DNA of 64,000 nucleotides from DATMRS01 sp035566015 (GCA_035566015.1 DATMRS010000023.1:62001-126000), one strand, 5' to 3'. Positions 37,901-46,411 are shown, counted from the stretch's first letter. The notes: generated from the letters alone by a model not told the origin. Numbers and translations: made by a program.

Positions 37901-39490
37901 GATGAGCCGCGGCTTGGACGAGATGACCGCGAGCGGCGTATCGTCCCCCATCGAGCCGACCGCCTCCTTGGCATCCTCGACCAGCGGGCTGAGAATCAAT
38001 TCGACGTCCTCGATGCTCTGGCCGGCCGCTACCTGGCGGCGCATAAGTTCGGCGCGATCGTAACGGGGCGTCGTATCCCCTTCCGCCTCAGGCAGGTCGG
38101 CGATCGTGCGGAAGCCCTTCACCCATTCGCCATAAGGCTGCTCGGCGGCGATGCGATCCTTGACGGCGCGATCATTGTAGAGGCGTCCCTCCTCCAGATC
38201 GATCGCGATCATCTCGCCCGGGCCCATTTGCCCTTTGGCGACGATCGAGGATTCGGGGACGACGACCATCCCCGTCTCCGATCCGACGATCAGCAGATTG
38301 TCCGCCGTCAGCGTGGTGCGCAGCGGACGCAGCGCGTTGCGATCGACGCCCGCCACCACCCAGCGGCCGTCGGTCATCGCCAGTGCGGCCGGCCCGTCCC
38401 ACGGCTCCATCACCGAGGCGAGATAAGCATACATGTCGCAATGCGCCTGCGGCATCGCCTTGTCTTCCTGCCACGCCTCGGGAACGAGCATCAGCTTGGC
38501 GGTCGGCGCGTCGCGGCCCGAACGGCAGATCGCCTCGAACACCGCGTCCAGCGCCGCCGTGTCGGACGCGCCGCCGGGGATCAGCGGCTTGATCTCTTCC
38601 GAATGCTCGCCGAAGGCGAGGCTCGCCATCTTGATCTCGTGGCTCTTCATCCAGTTCTTGTTGCCGCGGATCGTGTTGATTTCGCCATTGTGGGCGAGGC
38701 AACGGAACGGCTGCGCCAGCCACCATTGCGGGAAGGTGTTCGTCGAATAGCGCTGGTGGAAGATCGCCACCCGGCTGACGAAACGCTCGTCGGTGAGGTC
38801 TGGATAGAAGACCGACAGCGCCTCGGCGAGAAACAGCCCCTTGTAGATGATTGAACGGCAGGAGAGCGAGCAGATATAGAAGCCCTGTATCTGGGCCTCG
38901 ATCACCTTGCGCTCGATCCGGCGGCGGATCAGGTAGAGTTGCTTTTCGAACTCGGCGACCTCGGCCGCGTCATTGCCTTCGCCGCCCGGCAGGGGGCCGG
39001 CGATCATGATCTGCTCGATTTCGGGGCGCAGCGACATCGCCTTCTCGCCGATCACCGAGACATCGACGGGCACCTGCCGCCAGCCGTAGATGGTGTAGCC
39101 GAAATCGATGATCTCGCTCTCGACGATCGTGCGGCACAATTCCTGCGCGGCAAGGTCGGTTCGCGGCAGGAAGATCATGCCGACGGCGAGCCGGTTCTGG
39201 CGCGGCTTATGCCCCGACGCTTCGATCGAATCGTCGAAGAAGCGCACCGGGAGGTCGACATGGATGCCCGCGCCGTCGCCCGTCTTGCCGTCCGCGTCGA
39301 CCGCACCGCGATGCCAGACCGCCTTCAGCGCATCGATCGCGGCGGTGACGACGCGGCGCGACGCCTTGCCGTCGGTCGCGGCGACAAGGCCGACGCCGCA
39401 AGCATCGCCTTCGAATTCGGGACGATACATGCCCTCGGCGGCGATCCGCTCACGCTCGGCCTCGGTGCAGGAATAGGGAATAAGCGTCAT
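34937..39490 (-). CDS. gltB: Glutamate synthase (NADPH) large subunit
   Basis: A 1517-residue alpha subunit of NADPH-GOGAT, which makes two glutamates from glutamine and 2-oxoglutarate. The N-terminal class II glutamine amidotransferase has its nucleophile cysteine in GDACGVG (C31 of the encoded chain, exposed after propeptide removal). The central and FMN-binding synthase domains follow (GEGGEDRKR, KPGEGGQLPG, SGHVGGTGASP). The 3Fe-4S cysteines are in CHSNTCPVGVC. A C-terminal beta-helix repeat region closes the protein. The ATG at 39490 matches the family N-terminus. It is last in the operon gltD, DUF2059 gene, gltB. Confidence 0.97.
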   Translation of the reverse strand: MTLIPYSCTEAERERIAAEGMYRPEFEGDACGVGLVAATDGKASRRVVTAAIDALKAVWHRGAVDADGKTGDGAGIHVDLPVRFFDDSIEASGHKPRQNRLAVGMIFLPRTDLAAQELCRTIVESEIIDFGYTIYGWRQVPVDVSVIGEKAMSLRPEIEQIMIAGPLPGGEGNDAAEVAEFEKQLYLIRRRIERKVIEAQIQGFYICSLSCRSIIYKGLFLAEALSVFYPDLTDERFVSRVAIFHQRYSTNTFPQWWLAQPFRCLAHNGEINTIRGNKNWMKSHEIKMASLAFGEHSEEIKPLIPGGASDTAALDAVFEAICRSGRDAPTAKLMLVPEAWQEDKAMPQAHCDMYAYLASVMEPWDGPAALAMTDGRWVVAGVDRNALRPLRTTLTADNLLIVGSETGMVVVPESSIVAKGQMGPGEMIAIDLEEGRLYNDRAVKDRIAAEQPYGEWVKGFRTIADLPEAEGDTTPRYDRAELMRRQVAAGQSIEDVELILSPLVEDAKEAVGSMGDDTPLAVISSKPRLISHFFRQNFSQVTNPPIDSLRETHVMSLKTRFGNLANILDCEGTQSNVLVLDSPVLTSADWHRLRGHFGPHAASIDCTFAVGGSTDALRTAIAHVRAEAEKAVREGHTELFLTDEDVGPDRVAIPMVLAAAAVHTHLVRKGLRSYASVNVRSAECLDTHYFAVLIGVGATTVNAYLAEATIADRHARGLFGDLGYEQCLKNYRKAVDDGLLKIMSKMGIAVISSYRGGYNFEAVGLSRALVNDMFPGMPVKISGEGYASLQHNAIVRHEAAFDSAVTMLPIGGFYRQRAGGEAHAYSAQLMHLLQTSVSTDSFSTYLQFSRGVKDLPPVYLRDLLEFNWAREAIPIDTVEAITEIRKRFVTPGMSLGALSPEAHETLAIAMNRIGAKAVSGEGGEDRKRFKPYENGDNANSVIKQIASGRFGVTAEYLNAAEEIEIKVAQGAKPGEGGQLPGFKVTVEIAKLRHSTPGVMLISPPPHHDIYSIEDLAQLIYDLKQINTRARVCVKLVSSAGIGTVAAGVAKAHADVILISGHVGGTGASPQTSIKYAGTPWEMGLTETNQVLTLNGLRHRVKLRTDGGLKTGRDIVIAAILGAEEFGIGTLSLVAMGCIMVRQCHSNTCPVGVCTQDPKLREKFVGTPEKVINLMTFIAEEVREILSKLGVRSLDEVIGRTELLRQVSRGAEHLDDLDLNPILAKVDAPDHMRRFNLETPRNEVPDSLDAQMIQDARAVFERGEKMQLTYTVRNTHRAVGTRFSSEITRTFGMSKLADGHVQVRLRGSAGQSLGAFAVKGLKLEVFGDANDYVGKGLSGGIIVVRPMVSSPLDTRSNTIIGNTVLYGATAGKLFAAGRAGERFAVRNSGATVVIEGCGANGCEYMTGGTAVILGRTGENFGAGMTGGMAFVLDEDGDFERRANPGSIVWQRLNSAWWEQHLKGLIAEHAVATDSQWSNSVLDDWDRWRGRFWQICPKEMVGRLDHPLSDEEGELQAAE

Positions 39491-39554
39491 CAACGTGGTC
39501 CCTTGCGATCCGAACGGTTCGGCTGGGTCAATGAAAGGGCGGACGGCGCGCGCA

Positions 39555-40172
39555 TCAGCGGCCTTCCTTCTTCTTCGGCAACAGCGGCTCAAGCTCGGCC
39601 TGGATGGCGGGCTGGAGCTGCCGCATCCGGGGAGCGAGACGCTTGGTCATCATCGCCTGCGCGAACACCATCACATTGCCCATTACCTTGGGTAATTCGT
39701 CGAGCAGCTTCTTGCCGACCGGCGTATGATAGAGCTTCGTCAGCTCCTGCAGGTCCTCCGCACTGAAATTGCGGGCATAAAGCTCGACCGCCATCGCCTT
39801 GATCTCGGGCATGGTGGCCTTGATCTCCTCCTCCGCCGCATCGGCCTGCATCGCGCCGATCTTGTGGAGGGCCTTGTCCCACGCCTGCGGATTCTTCGAG
39901 CGTTCGAGGCGGAGCTGCGCGTTCGAATCGAGCTGACGACCGATCACCTCGCCCGAGCGCATGGCGCCCAGCGAGCCGCGCATGCCGTCCTCCATCATCT
40001 TCTCGAAGCCCATCAGCTTCAGCAGCTCTTCCGCGCCGCTCTTCGCGGCGGGATCGAGCGGCGGCGGCGCGGGGGGCTTCGCCGCCGGCGCGTCGGCCGC
40101 CAAGGCCTGCCCGCCAAGCGGCATCAGCGCCAGCGCGAACGCGGTCGCGGCGGAGAGGACCCGCCGGCTCAC
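39555..40172 (-). CDS. Exported DUF2059 family protein
   Basis: A 205-residue protein with a signal peptide (about residues 1-27, ending GGQALAA) and a DUF2059 domain. The typical FSAEDLQELTKLYHTPVGKKLLDELP segment lies in the middle of the domain. The start is a GTG at 40172 that overlaps the gltD stop (GTGA); the longer frame reaching 40685 is a shadow inside gltD. Function of DUF2059 is unknown. Its place between gltD and gltB, coupled to gltD, is notable. The C-terminus is rich in lysine. Confidence 0.82.
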   Translation of the reverse strand: MSRRVLSAATAFALALMPLGGQALAADAPAAKPPAPPPLDPAAKSGAEELLKLMGFEKMMEDGMRGSLGAMRSGEVIGRQLDSNAQLRLERSKNPQAWDKALHKIGAMQADAAEEEIKATMPEIKAMAVELYARNFSAEDLQELTKLYHTPVGKKLLDELPKVMGNVMVFAQAMMTKRLAPRMRQLQPAIQAELEPLLPKKKEGR

Positions 40173-41638
40173 GCCGCCACCCGCGCGTCGGCGGTGGCGG
40201 CAACCGGCGGCCGCTCCTTCAGCCAGCCATGCATTCGCTCGGCCACGTCGATCCCATCGCGGATCGCCCAGACGACGAGGCTCGCACCCCGCACGATGTC
40301 TCCGGCGGCGAACACGCCTTCCATATTGGTCTGCATGCTCTTGTGATCGATCCGGAGCGTGCCCCAGCGCGTCACCGACAATTCCTCCGCACCGAACAGG
40401 GTGGGCAGGTCCTCGGGATCGAAACCGAGCGCCTTGATGACGAGATCGGCCTCCAGCCGGAACTCGCTGTCGGGCTCCAGCTCCGGCGCGCGGCGGCCCG
40501 AAGCGTCGGGCGCGCCAAGCCGCATGCGCGCGGCGCGAACCGCGCTCACCCGGCCCAGCCCTTCGCCGCTGCCCTCGAACGCCTCGGGCGCGGAGAGCCA
40601 GACGAACTCGACGCCTTCCTCCTCGGCATTGGCCACCTCGCGCTGCGAGCCCGGCATGTTCGCCCGGTCGCGACGATAGAGGCACTTGACCGACTTCGCG
40701 CCCTGGCGGATCGCGGTGCGCACGCAGTCCATGGCGGTATCGCCGCCGCCGATGACGACGACATTCTTGCCCTTCGCGTCGAAGCCGCCCTCGTCGAACT
40801 GCGGCACCGGGTCGCCATAGCCCTTGCGGTTGGACATCACGAGATAATCGAGCGCATCGACCACGCCGGGCAAGCCGACGCCGGGCACCTTGATCGCCCG
40901 CGGCTTGTAGACACCCGTGGCTATCAACAGCGCGTCATGCCGCTGGCGCAGTTCGTCAAGCGTCGCGTCGCGTCCCACCTCGAACTCGGTATGGAAGACG
41001 ATCCCCGCCTCGCGCAGCCGCTCGACCCGACGGTCGATCACCTTCTTTTCAAGCTTGAAGCTCGGAATGCCGTAGACGAGCAGCCCGCCCAGCCGATCGT
41101 GCCGATCGTAGACATGCACCTCATAGCCCCGGCTCCGCAGCCGCTCGGCCGCCGAGAGACCCGCCGGTCCAGCGCCGATCACGCCCACGGACTGGCCGCG
41201 ATCGGCCAGCACCTGCACCGGCTCGACCCAACCCTCGTCCCATGCCGTATCGGTGATATACTTCTCGACCGCGCCGATCGTCACCGCGCCATGGCCCGAA
41301 AACTCGATGACGCAATTGCCTTCGCATAGCCGGTCCTGCGGGCAGATACGGCCGCATATCTCGGGCATAGTCGAGGTGGCGTTCGACAGCTCATAGGCTT
41401 CGCGCAGCCGCCCCTCGGCGGTCAGCCGCAACCAGTCCGGAATATGATTGTGGAGTGGGCAATGGGTCGCGCAATAAGGAACGCCACACTGCGCGCAACG
41501 TGACGATTGCTCGCGCGCCTTCTTGTTTTCGTAGCGCCGCGCGATCTCCAGGAAGTCGCGATTACGATCCTCGGCCGAACGCTTGGCCGGATAGTCCTGC
41601 CCGACGCGCACGAAAGCCTGCATGGGATTATCCGCCAT
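40169..41638 (-). CDS. gltD: Glutamate synthase small subunit
   Basis: A 489-residue beta subunit of NADPH-GOGAT. It oxidises NADPH and passes electrons through FAD and 4Fe-4S clusters to GltB. The N-terminal cysteines C48, C51, C56 and C60 (CAQCGVPYCATHC) bind the clusters. The FAD motif is GVIGAGPAGLSAAERL, and the NADPH motif is VVVIGGGDTAMDC. All match the family. A 155-base upstream region to uppP contains an AT-rich part and probably the operon promoter. Downstream it is coupled to the DUF2059 gene. Confidence 0.97.
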   Translation of the reverse strand: MADNPMQAFVRVGQDYPAKRSAEDRNRDFLEIARRYENKKAREQSSRCAQCGVPYCATHCPLHNHIPDWLRLTAEGRLREAYELSNATSTMPEICGRICPQDRLCEGNCVIEFSGHGAVTIGAVEKYITDTAWDEGWVEPVQVLADRGQSVGVIGAGPAGLSAAERLRSRGYEVHVYDRHDRLGGLLVYGIPSFKLEKKVIDRRVERLREAGIVFHTEFEVGRDATLDELRQRHDALLIATGVYKPRAIKVPGVGLPGVVDALDYLVMSNRKGYGDPVPQFDEGGFDAKGKNVVVIGGGDTAMDCVRTAIRQGAKSVKCLYRRDRANMPGSQREVANAEEEGVEFVWLSAPEAFEGSGEGLGRVSAVRAARMRLGAPDASGRRAPELEPDSEFRLEADLVIKALGFDPEDLPTLFGAEELSVTRWGTLRIDHKSMQTNMEGVFAAGDIVRGASLVVWAIRDGIDVAERMHGWLKERPPVAATADARVAA

Positions 41639-41793
41639 CCGCCATTCTCCTCACGCGCCCCCATAGCGATTTTTCGCCGGAAGTCACGCAAGATTCGCGA
41701 TTTAGGACAGGATTATTGACCTAATAAGGCGAAAGTCCGGTTTGGGCGCGATTTCCGGTCTATTCACCCTCACAAACAAGGTCCGATCCGGTA

Positions 41794-42597
41794 TTATCTG
41801 AGCAGAAGCCACGCCAGGGCGATCGATCCAGCGACAATGCGATACCAGGCAAAGGGCGCGAAGCCATGCCGAGTCACGATCGCCAGGAAGGCACGGATCA
41901 CCACCAGCGCCACGAGGAAAGAGACGACGAAGCCGATGCCGATCGCGCCCCAGTCGCTCCCGCCGAGCGCGTCGCGCGTCTCCCACAATTCCTTCGCGCT
42001 CGCCGCCAGCATGACGGGTATGGCGAGGAAAAAGCTGTATTCGGCCGCGGTCCGACGATCGACGCCCAGGCTGAGACCGCCCAATATCGTCGCGCCCGAG
42101 CGACTGACGCCGGGGATCATCGACAGGCACTGGATGATGCCGATGCCCAGTGCGGTGCGTGCACCCATCCCTTCCACCGAGTCGATCGTGCCAGGCTTCA
42201 CCGCCCTCTCGATCACCAGAATGGCGATGCCGCCGACGATCAGCGCCACCGCGACGATGATCGGCGTTTCCAGCATCGCCTTGATCGCCGAATAAGCGAG
42301 CGCCCCGATCACCAACGCCGGCAGCACGCCGAGGAGGATATTGCGGGTAAAGGCGATCGCATGCGCCTCTCGCCGGATGAGCCCGCCCGCGACCGCGGTG
42401 AAGCGGCGAAAATAGAGCACCACCACCGCCAGGATCGCACCAAGCTGGATGACGATATCGAAGGTGGTTGAAAGGCTGGTGCGCGCGCCCATCAGCTCGC
42501 CGGCGAGAATCAGATGGCCGGTCGAGGAGACGGGGATGAACTCGGTCACCCCCTCGACGATGCCGAGCAGGATGATCGTCAGAAGCGAAGCGTGCAT
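41794..42597 (-). CDS. uppP: Undecaprenyl-diphosphatase (bacitracin resistance protein)
   Basis: A 267-residue polytopic membrane enzyme that recycles undecaprenyl diphosphate to the monophosphate carrier for cell-wall synthesis. The active-site motif EGVTEFIPVSSTGHL (residues 15-29) and the second motif PGVSRSGATI are both present, with about eight predicted helices. The ATG at 42597 matches the family N-terminus; the open frame to 42810 is not used. No obvious operon partner lies on either side. Confidence 0.96.
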   Translation of the reverse strand: MHASLLTIILLGIVEGVTEFIPVSSTGHLILAGELMGARTSLSTTFDIVIQLGAILAVVVLYFRRFTAVAGGLIRREAHAIAFTRNILLGVLPALVIGALAYSAIKAMLETPIIVAVALIVGGIAILVIERAVKPGTIDSVEGMGARTALGIGIIQCLSMIPGVSRSGATILGGLSLGVDRRTAAEYSFFLAIPVMLAASAKELWETRDALGGSDWGAIGIGFVVSFLVALVVIRAFLAIVTRHGFAPFAWYRIVAGSIALAWLLLR

Positions 42598-42676
42598 GGC
42601 TGGGGCGTTCTCCGGGAAAGCGAGCGACGGAGGAGCGCTCCGGCCCCCTGCCGGAACGACCGGGGAAAGGACCGCG

Positions 42677-43612
42677 TCAGGCCGTCGTGCGCGGCGTCGC
42701 GAAGCGGCCGTAGCGGCGATAGCGGAACAGCCAGGTCGGCGCGACCGCCGCCAGCGGGGCCGGCGCGACGCCAAACGCGCCGAAGCCGGGCATATCTTCG
42801 TGGACGACATTGTCCGCCTGAAGCATCTGCCATTGATCCCACGTCATCGGCGCACCGGGTAGCCAGCCGAATCGCGCGATAAACGCCGCCGCACAATCGG
42901 GCAGATCGACAAGCGGGCGTTCGCGCCCCGTCTCTGCGGCGATCCAGGCATGAAGGGCGCGCATCGTCAGTATCTCGGGTCCACCCAGTTCGTAGGTGCG
43001 GCCACCATGCGCCTCGGGATCAAGCGCCGCCGCCGCGATCGCGCGCGCGACATCGACGACATAAGCGGGCTGCACGCGCATTTCGGGGCGGATGACCGGC
43101 ACGACAGGCAGAGTCCGAATCAGGTTCGCGAGCCGGTTGACGAAGCGATCTTCCGGGCCGAACAGCAGCGAGGGGCGGATGATCGTCGCCGCCGGAAAGG
43201 TCCCGCGCACCGCCGCTTCGCCCCGCGCCTTGCTGCGGCCATAAGCGGAAGCGGAACGCTCGTCGGCGCCGATCGCCGAAACCTGCACCAGCGCCTGCGC
43301 GTCCGCGCCGGCCGCCGCAACGGCGACGTTCTCGGCCCCCTTCTCATGCACCCGGGTGAAATCGCCCTTGAGAATGCCGACGAGGTTCACGACCGCATGC
43401 GACCCGGCGACGGCGCGCGCGGCGCTGTCCGGCCGGGTAATATCGGCATGGACAAACTGCGTCTGGCCGAGGCCGCCCAGCGGCTTTACGAACCAGGCGT
43501 CGCGCGGATCCCGCTCCGCAATGCGAACGCGCGCGCCGCCCCGTAGCAACTCCTGCGCGACATAACGGCCGAGAAAGCCTCCGCCGCCGAAGAGCGTCAC
43601 CAACCGGTCCAT
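42677..43612 (-). CDS. NDUFA9-like complex I assembly/NAD(P)-dependent epimerase family protein
   Basis: A 311-residue atypical short-chain dehydrogenase related to the mitochondrial complex I subunit NDUFA9. The N-terminal nucleotide-binding motif is TLFGGGGFLGRYVAQEL, followed by HAVVNLVGIL and SAYGRSKARGE segments and the C-terminal GWLPGAPMTWDQWQML that is typical of the bacterial NDUFA9-like group. The ATG at 43612 has a GAGGGA site. Ubiquinone- or membrane-linked roles have been proposed for this group; the reaction here is not known. Confidence 0.85.
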   Translation of the reverse strand: MDRLVTLFGGGGFLGRYVAQELLRGGARVRIAERDPRDAWFVKPLGGLGQTQFVHADITRPDSAARAVAGSHAVVNLVGILKGDFTRVHEKGAENVAVAAAGADAQALVQVSAIGADERSASAYGRSKARGEAAVRGTFPAATIIRPSLLFGPEDRFVNRLANLIRTLPVVPVIRPEMRVQPAYVVDVARAIAAAALDPEAHGGRTYELGGPEILTMRALHAWIAAETGRERPLVDLPDCAAAFIARFGWLPGAPMTWDQWQMLQADNVVHEDMPGFGAFGVAPAPLAAVAPTWLFRYRRYGRFATPRTTA

Positions 43613-43712
43613 TCGAAAAAATCCCTCGACGTGCCTGACGCCCGCCCCATGCCCGGTGAAAGCCGAGTTGACAAGCACCGCACCACTCCCCTAAGCGCGC
43701 CGCCTACCCCGT

Positions 43713-43799
43713 GCCCAGATGGCGGAATTGGTAGACGCACCAGCTTCAGGTGCTGGCGATCGCAAGGTCGTGGAGGTTCGAGTCCTCTTCTGGGCACCA
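43713..43799 (+). tRNA. tRNA-Leu (anticodon CAG)
   Basis: An 87-base tRNA with encoded CCA. The acceptor stem pairs GCCCAGA with TCTGGGC. The anticodon arm has a 5-base stem around loop TTCAGGT, giving CAG at 43747-43749, and there is a long variable arm as expected for a leucine tRNA. The T-loop is TTCGAGT. Its 3' end borders a tyrosine integrase gene, so it is the likely integration site of the element to the right. Confidence 0.96.
43777..43799 (+). other. Probable attachment site (tRNA-Leu 3' end)
   Basis: The T-arm and acceptor 3' strand of tRNA-Leu are the usual integration target of P4-type integrases, and an integrase gene begins about 215 bases downstream. I could not find a second copy of this segment in the window, so the partner att site is inferred to lie outside. 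Confidence 0.4.
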
Positions 43800-44015
43800 T
43801 TTGTTCTTCCCAAAACATTCCATACAGCTCAACAAAACGGCGGAAATCTGCCATTTTAAGCCTCACCGTTCCCGGAATGTCTCATGCGATTTCAGACGAT
43901 CCGGGGCCATGAGGTGCCATAGATGGGGTGAAATGCCCCTCGGCAGATTTTGATGGCCCCATAGCCTCGATAGCGGATCGCCAAGGCAATTCCGGGCAGT
44001 CGAGGAGATTCGCCC

Positions 44016-45235
44016 GTGGCCCTCAAGGAACTGCAAATCCGCGACCTGCGCCCGAGAGACGCGATCTACCAATGCACGGACGAGCGAGGCTTGTATCTCG
44101 AAGTCCACCCCAGCGGATCGAAGCTCTGGCGCTACAAATATCATTATGCCGACAAGCAGAAGCGCCTGGCCCTCGGCCGCTATCCCGACGTTGGCCTCGC
44201 CGAAGCGCGGCGGCGCCGCGACGATGCGCGCAGGATGCTGGAGGCCGGTAGCGATCCATTGGCCGAGCGCAAGCGGGAGAAGCTGGTCGCAGTGTTCAAT
44301 GCGGCCAACAGCTTCGGGGATGTCGCGAAGGAATATATCGACAAGATGGTTGCCGAAGGCTGGGCGGATACGACCACGACGAAGGCCAACTGGTTGCTGG
44401 AACAGTTGGCGCCGATCGCAGCCAGCCCGGTTGCCGACCTCAAGCCGATCGACGTGCTGGCCGCGCTCAAGCGCATCGAAGCGCGGGGCAAGCATGAAAC
44501 GGCGCGGCGGTGCCGGTCATTCGCGAGCCGCGTGTTCCGCTATGCCGTGGCGACCGGACGGGGCGAACCGATCCGACCTCGATTCTGCGCGGCGCCCTCA
44601 TTGTGCCGAAGGTCACGCATCATGCCGCGATCATTGAGCCGGAGCAGTTGGGGGAGCTTCTCTTAGCGATAGACGCCTATTCGAGCCATGCCATCACGCG
44701 CCTCGCCATGCCGATTTCACCGCACGTCATGTCACGGCCGGGAGAGCTGCGAATGTTGGAGTGGGCGGAGTTCGACCTGGACGGCGCGGTATGGAAGATT
44801 CCGGCCGAGCGGATGAAGATGCGCCGTCCTCATGAGATTCCGCTTTCCCGGCAAGTGCTCGCCTATCTGGCCGAGCTATTCCCGCTCACCGGGCCAGAGG
44901 GTTATGTCTTTCCGGCGTTTCATACGTCCAAGCGACCGCTGAGCGAGAACACGATCAATCAGGCGTTCCGGCGCATGGGCTATGGCGTTGGCGAAGTGAC
45001 GCCGCATGGCTTGCGCACCACGGCGTCAACCCTGCTCAACGAAAGCGGCAAGTGGAGCGCGGATGCGATCGAGCGCTCCCTCGCCCATGCAGACGCCAAC
45101 AGCATCCGTGGCACCTACAACCGGGGCGGCTATTGGACGGAGCGTGTCGCGATGCACCAATGGTGGAGCGACTATCTCGACGAACTACGCGCCTCCGCCA
45201 AGGACAAGTCCACCGGCAGGATGAAAGCGGCCTGA
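44016..45235 (+). pseudogene. Tyrosine-type integrase (P4 family) broken by a single-base frameshift
   Basis: The first frame (44016 to about 44565) has an N-terminal arm DNA-binding domain (DUF4102-like, RDAIYQCTDERGLYLEVHPSG) and a core-binding domain ending FRYAVATGRGE. A second frame, shifted at about 44565-44568, continues with DPTSILRGALI and the catalytic domain to 45235. One missing base between the GRGE and DPT codons would restore a normal chain of about 406 residues. Catalytic elements are all visible: RPGELR, HGLR, LAHADAN and the tyrosine in GTYNR. The GTG start has a GAGGAG site. A sequencing error is possible; otherwise the gene is inactive. Confidence 0.85.
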
Positions 45236-45255
45236 TCGGCGAGGCACTATAGGTT

Positions 45256-45453
45256 TCAGCCGCCCTCCCGATAGCCAGTGGGGTCCGCGATCCATCGGTT
45301 GATGGCGGACTCGCGCCAGTCAGCACCGTGCACGCTGATCTTGACTTGGGATGGAAAGGTGCCGTCCGCGATCTTGCGGTAAAACGTCGAGCGGGAAAGG
45401 CCGGTGCGAGCAAGAACAGTTCTCAGTCGAATGATGCGTTCCGCGTTGAACAT
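45256..45453 (-). CDS. alpA: AlpA family helix-turn-helix regulator/excisionase
   Basis: A 65-residue AlpA/MerR-like DNA-binding protein typical of P4-type and related integrative elements, where it acts as excisionase or activator of the integrase. The helix-turn-helix lies at about residues 12-35 (VLARTGLSRSTFYRKIADG), followed by FPSQVKIS and the WRESAINRWI segment characteristic of AlpA. It is convergent with the integrase, 20 bases from its stop. A perfect 8-base-pair inverted repeat lies 65 bases upstream of its start. Confidence 0.88.
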   Translation of the reverse strand: MFNAERIIRLRTVLARTGLSRSTFYRKIADGTFPSQVKISVHGADWRESAINRWIADPTGYREGG

Positions 45454-45952
45454 GGGTTGTCCTTCAAGTCATCGTTTCGTAAGCACCCCTATGAACCTGC
45501 ATCGGACAGCTATTCGTCCCGGACAAGATTCTGTCCGGGGACGGTCGCGTGGCTCCATCCAAGTGTGGGAACCCCGGCGGACTGTGGCGGACAATAGCGG
45601 AAATTCGGTATAACGTGACGCTTACCCGAAAAGGACCAGTTTTTGTCTCACTGTTGCTTTTGCATCACGCCTGATTACGCCGGTTCCACCGCTATCGTCG
45701 CGGTGTCGCGTTTCGTTCAGTTCGAGTCGTTCATGGCATACCGTCCTTACCGGAGGGCCTGCCCGCTATAGAGTCAGGCTGCTTCAAACCTTCCTGCTTC
45801 GCAAGAGGGGAGGCACTACAATGCCGATCGCAGGCGGTTGGCTCAGTGCGCCTTTGTTCCCGCTGGCCGATGGGCTATGCGGCGAACGACCGGAGCTGAG
45901 TTGAGCCTTTTCGCGCGACGGCACGGCGAGTCGCGAAAGGCCGGGGGGACGA
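45454..45952. other. 499-base gene-free stretch of the integrative element
   Basis: No convincing coding frame was found on either strand. It contains the alpA upstream hairpin (45518-45539), and several CGGACA-like words around 45503-45595. Otherwise I see nothing. It probably holds the alpA promoter and the promoter of the truncated methyltransferase. Confidence 0.5.
45518..45539. promoter_or_regulatory. Inverted repeat upstream of alpA
   Basis: A perfect 8-base-pair inverted repeat (45518-45525 with 45532-45539) with a 6-base spacer lies 65 bases before the alpA start. It may be an AlpA or repressor operator or a hairpin in the leader. No T-run follows. Confidence 0.35.
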
Positions 45953-46339
45953 ATGAACGCCGTTGAGATTGAAGAAGCCGTATCCGCGCTCGCCGAACGT
46001 CCCTTTGACGCGGAGGAGTTCCCGTTCGCCTTCCTCGCCGCGTTCGGGAACAAGGATACCACGATCAAGCGGCTGCGCGCCGGATCGACCAACGCCTCTG
46101 ATCTTCCCGGCGCGGTCTTGCAGCGCAACAATATCCATATCGCCGTTGCCCCGCCCGGCGAGGTTCCTGCCGCCTTCGCCGCGCTCAAAGCCAGCCCCGC
46201 GACTGCCAAGGCAAAGGCCAAGTTCATCCTCGCCACGGATGGCGACACCTTTGAGGCCGAGGATACCGATTCGGGTGAAACCGTCGTTTGCGCGTTCGCC
46301 AACCTCCGCCCATATCAGATGTTTTCGGCCAACAGATAA
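45953..46339 (+). pseudogene. Truncated N-terminus of an MmeI-like class I SAM-dependent DNA methyltransferase
   Basis: The 128-residue frame matches, from memory of the family, the first part of MmeI-type bifunctional restriction-modification methyltransferases: FPFAFLAAFGNKDTTIKRLR, VLQRNNIHIAVAP, SPATAKAKAKFILATDG and FEAED. Full-length relatives are around 900 residues or longer. The similarity stops after GETVVCAFANL (about position 46,308), after which the reading frame runs into unrelated sequence and ends. The methylase catalytic motif and target-recognition domain are absent. It is a broken remnant, not a working enzyme. Confidence 0.75.
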
Positions 46340-46411
46340 GGGGCCGACTACGTTCTGGGTGCCCCCCGATGTAGGACCGTTAGTAGCAGCCGCACGAACA
46401 CGGGCCTTTCG

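Larger units (their letters stand above)
43800..46339 (+). mobile_element. Left end of a decayed tRNA-Leu integrative element
   Basis: The layout tRNA-Leu, integrase, AlpA regulator is the standard left end of P4-like integrative islands. Both the integrase (frameshift) and the methyltransferase (truncation at about 46,308) are broken, so the element appears immobile. The 216 bases between the tRNA and the integrase start contain no gene and would be the attL arm region. Where the element ends on the right is unknown; the catabolic cargo from 46.4 kb may belong to it. Confidence 0.6.

Noticed and set aside
35594..38854. A 1086-residue open frame on the plus strand inside gltB
   Set aside because: Shadow of gltB; composition (His/Arg/Ala repeats) and lack of any motif show it is not a gene.
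46345..46365. A partial match (TTCTGGG) to the tRNA-Leu 3' end, considered as a second attachment site
   Set aside because: Only about 7 bases match contiguously, which is expected by chance in 64 kb.
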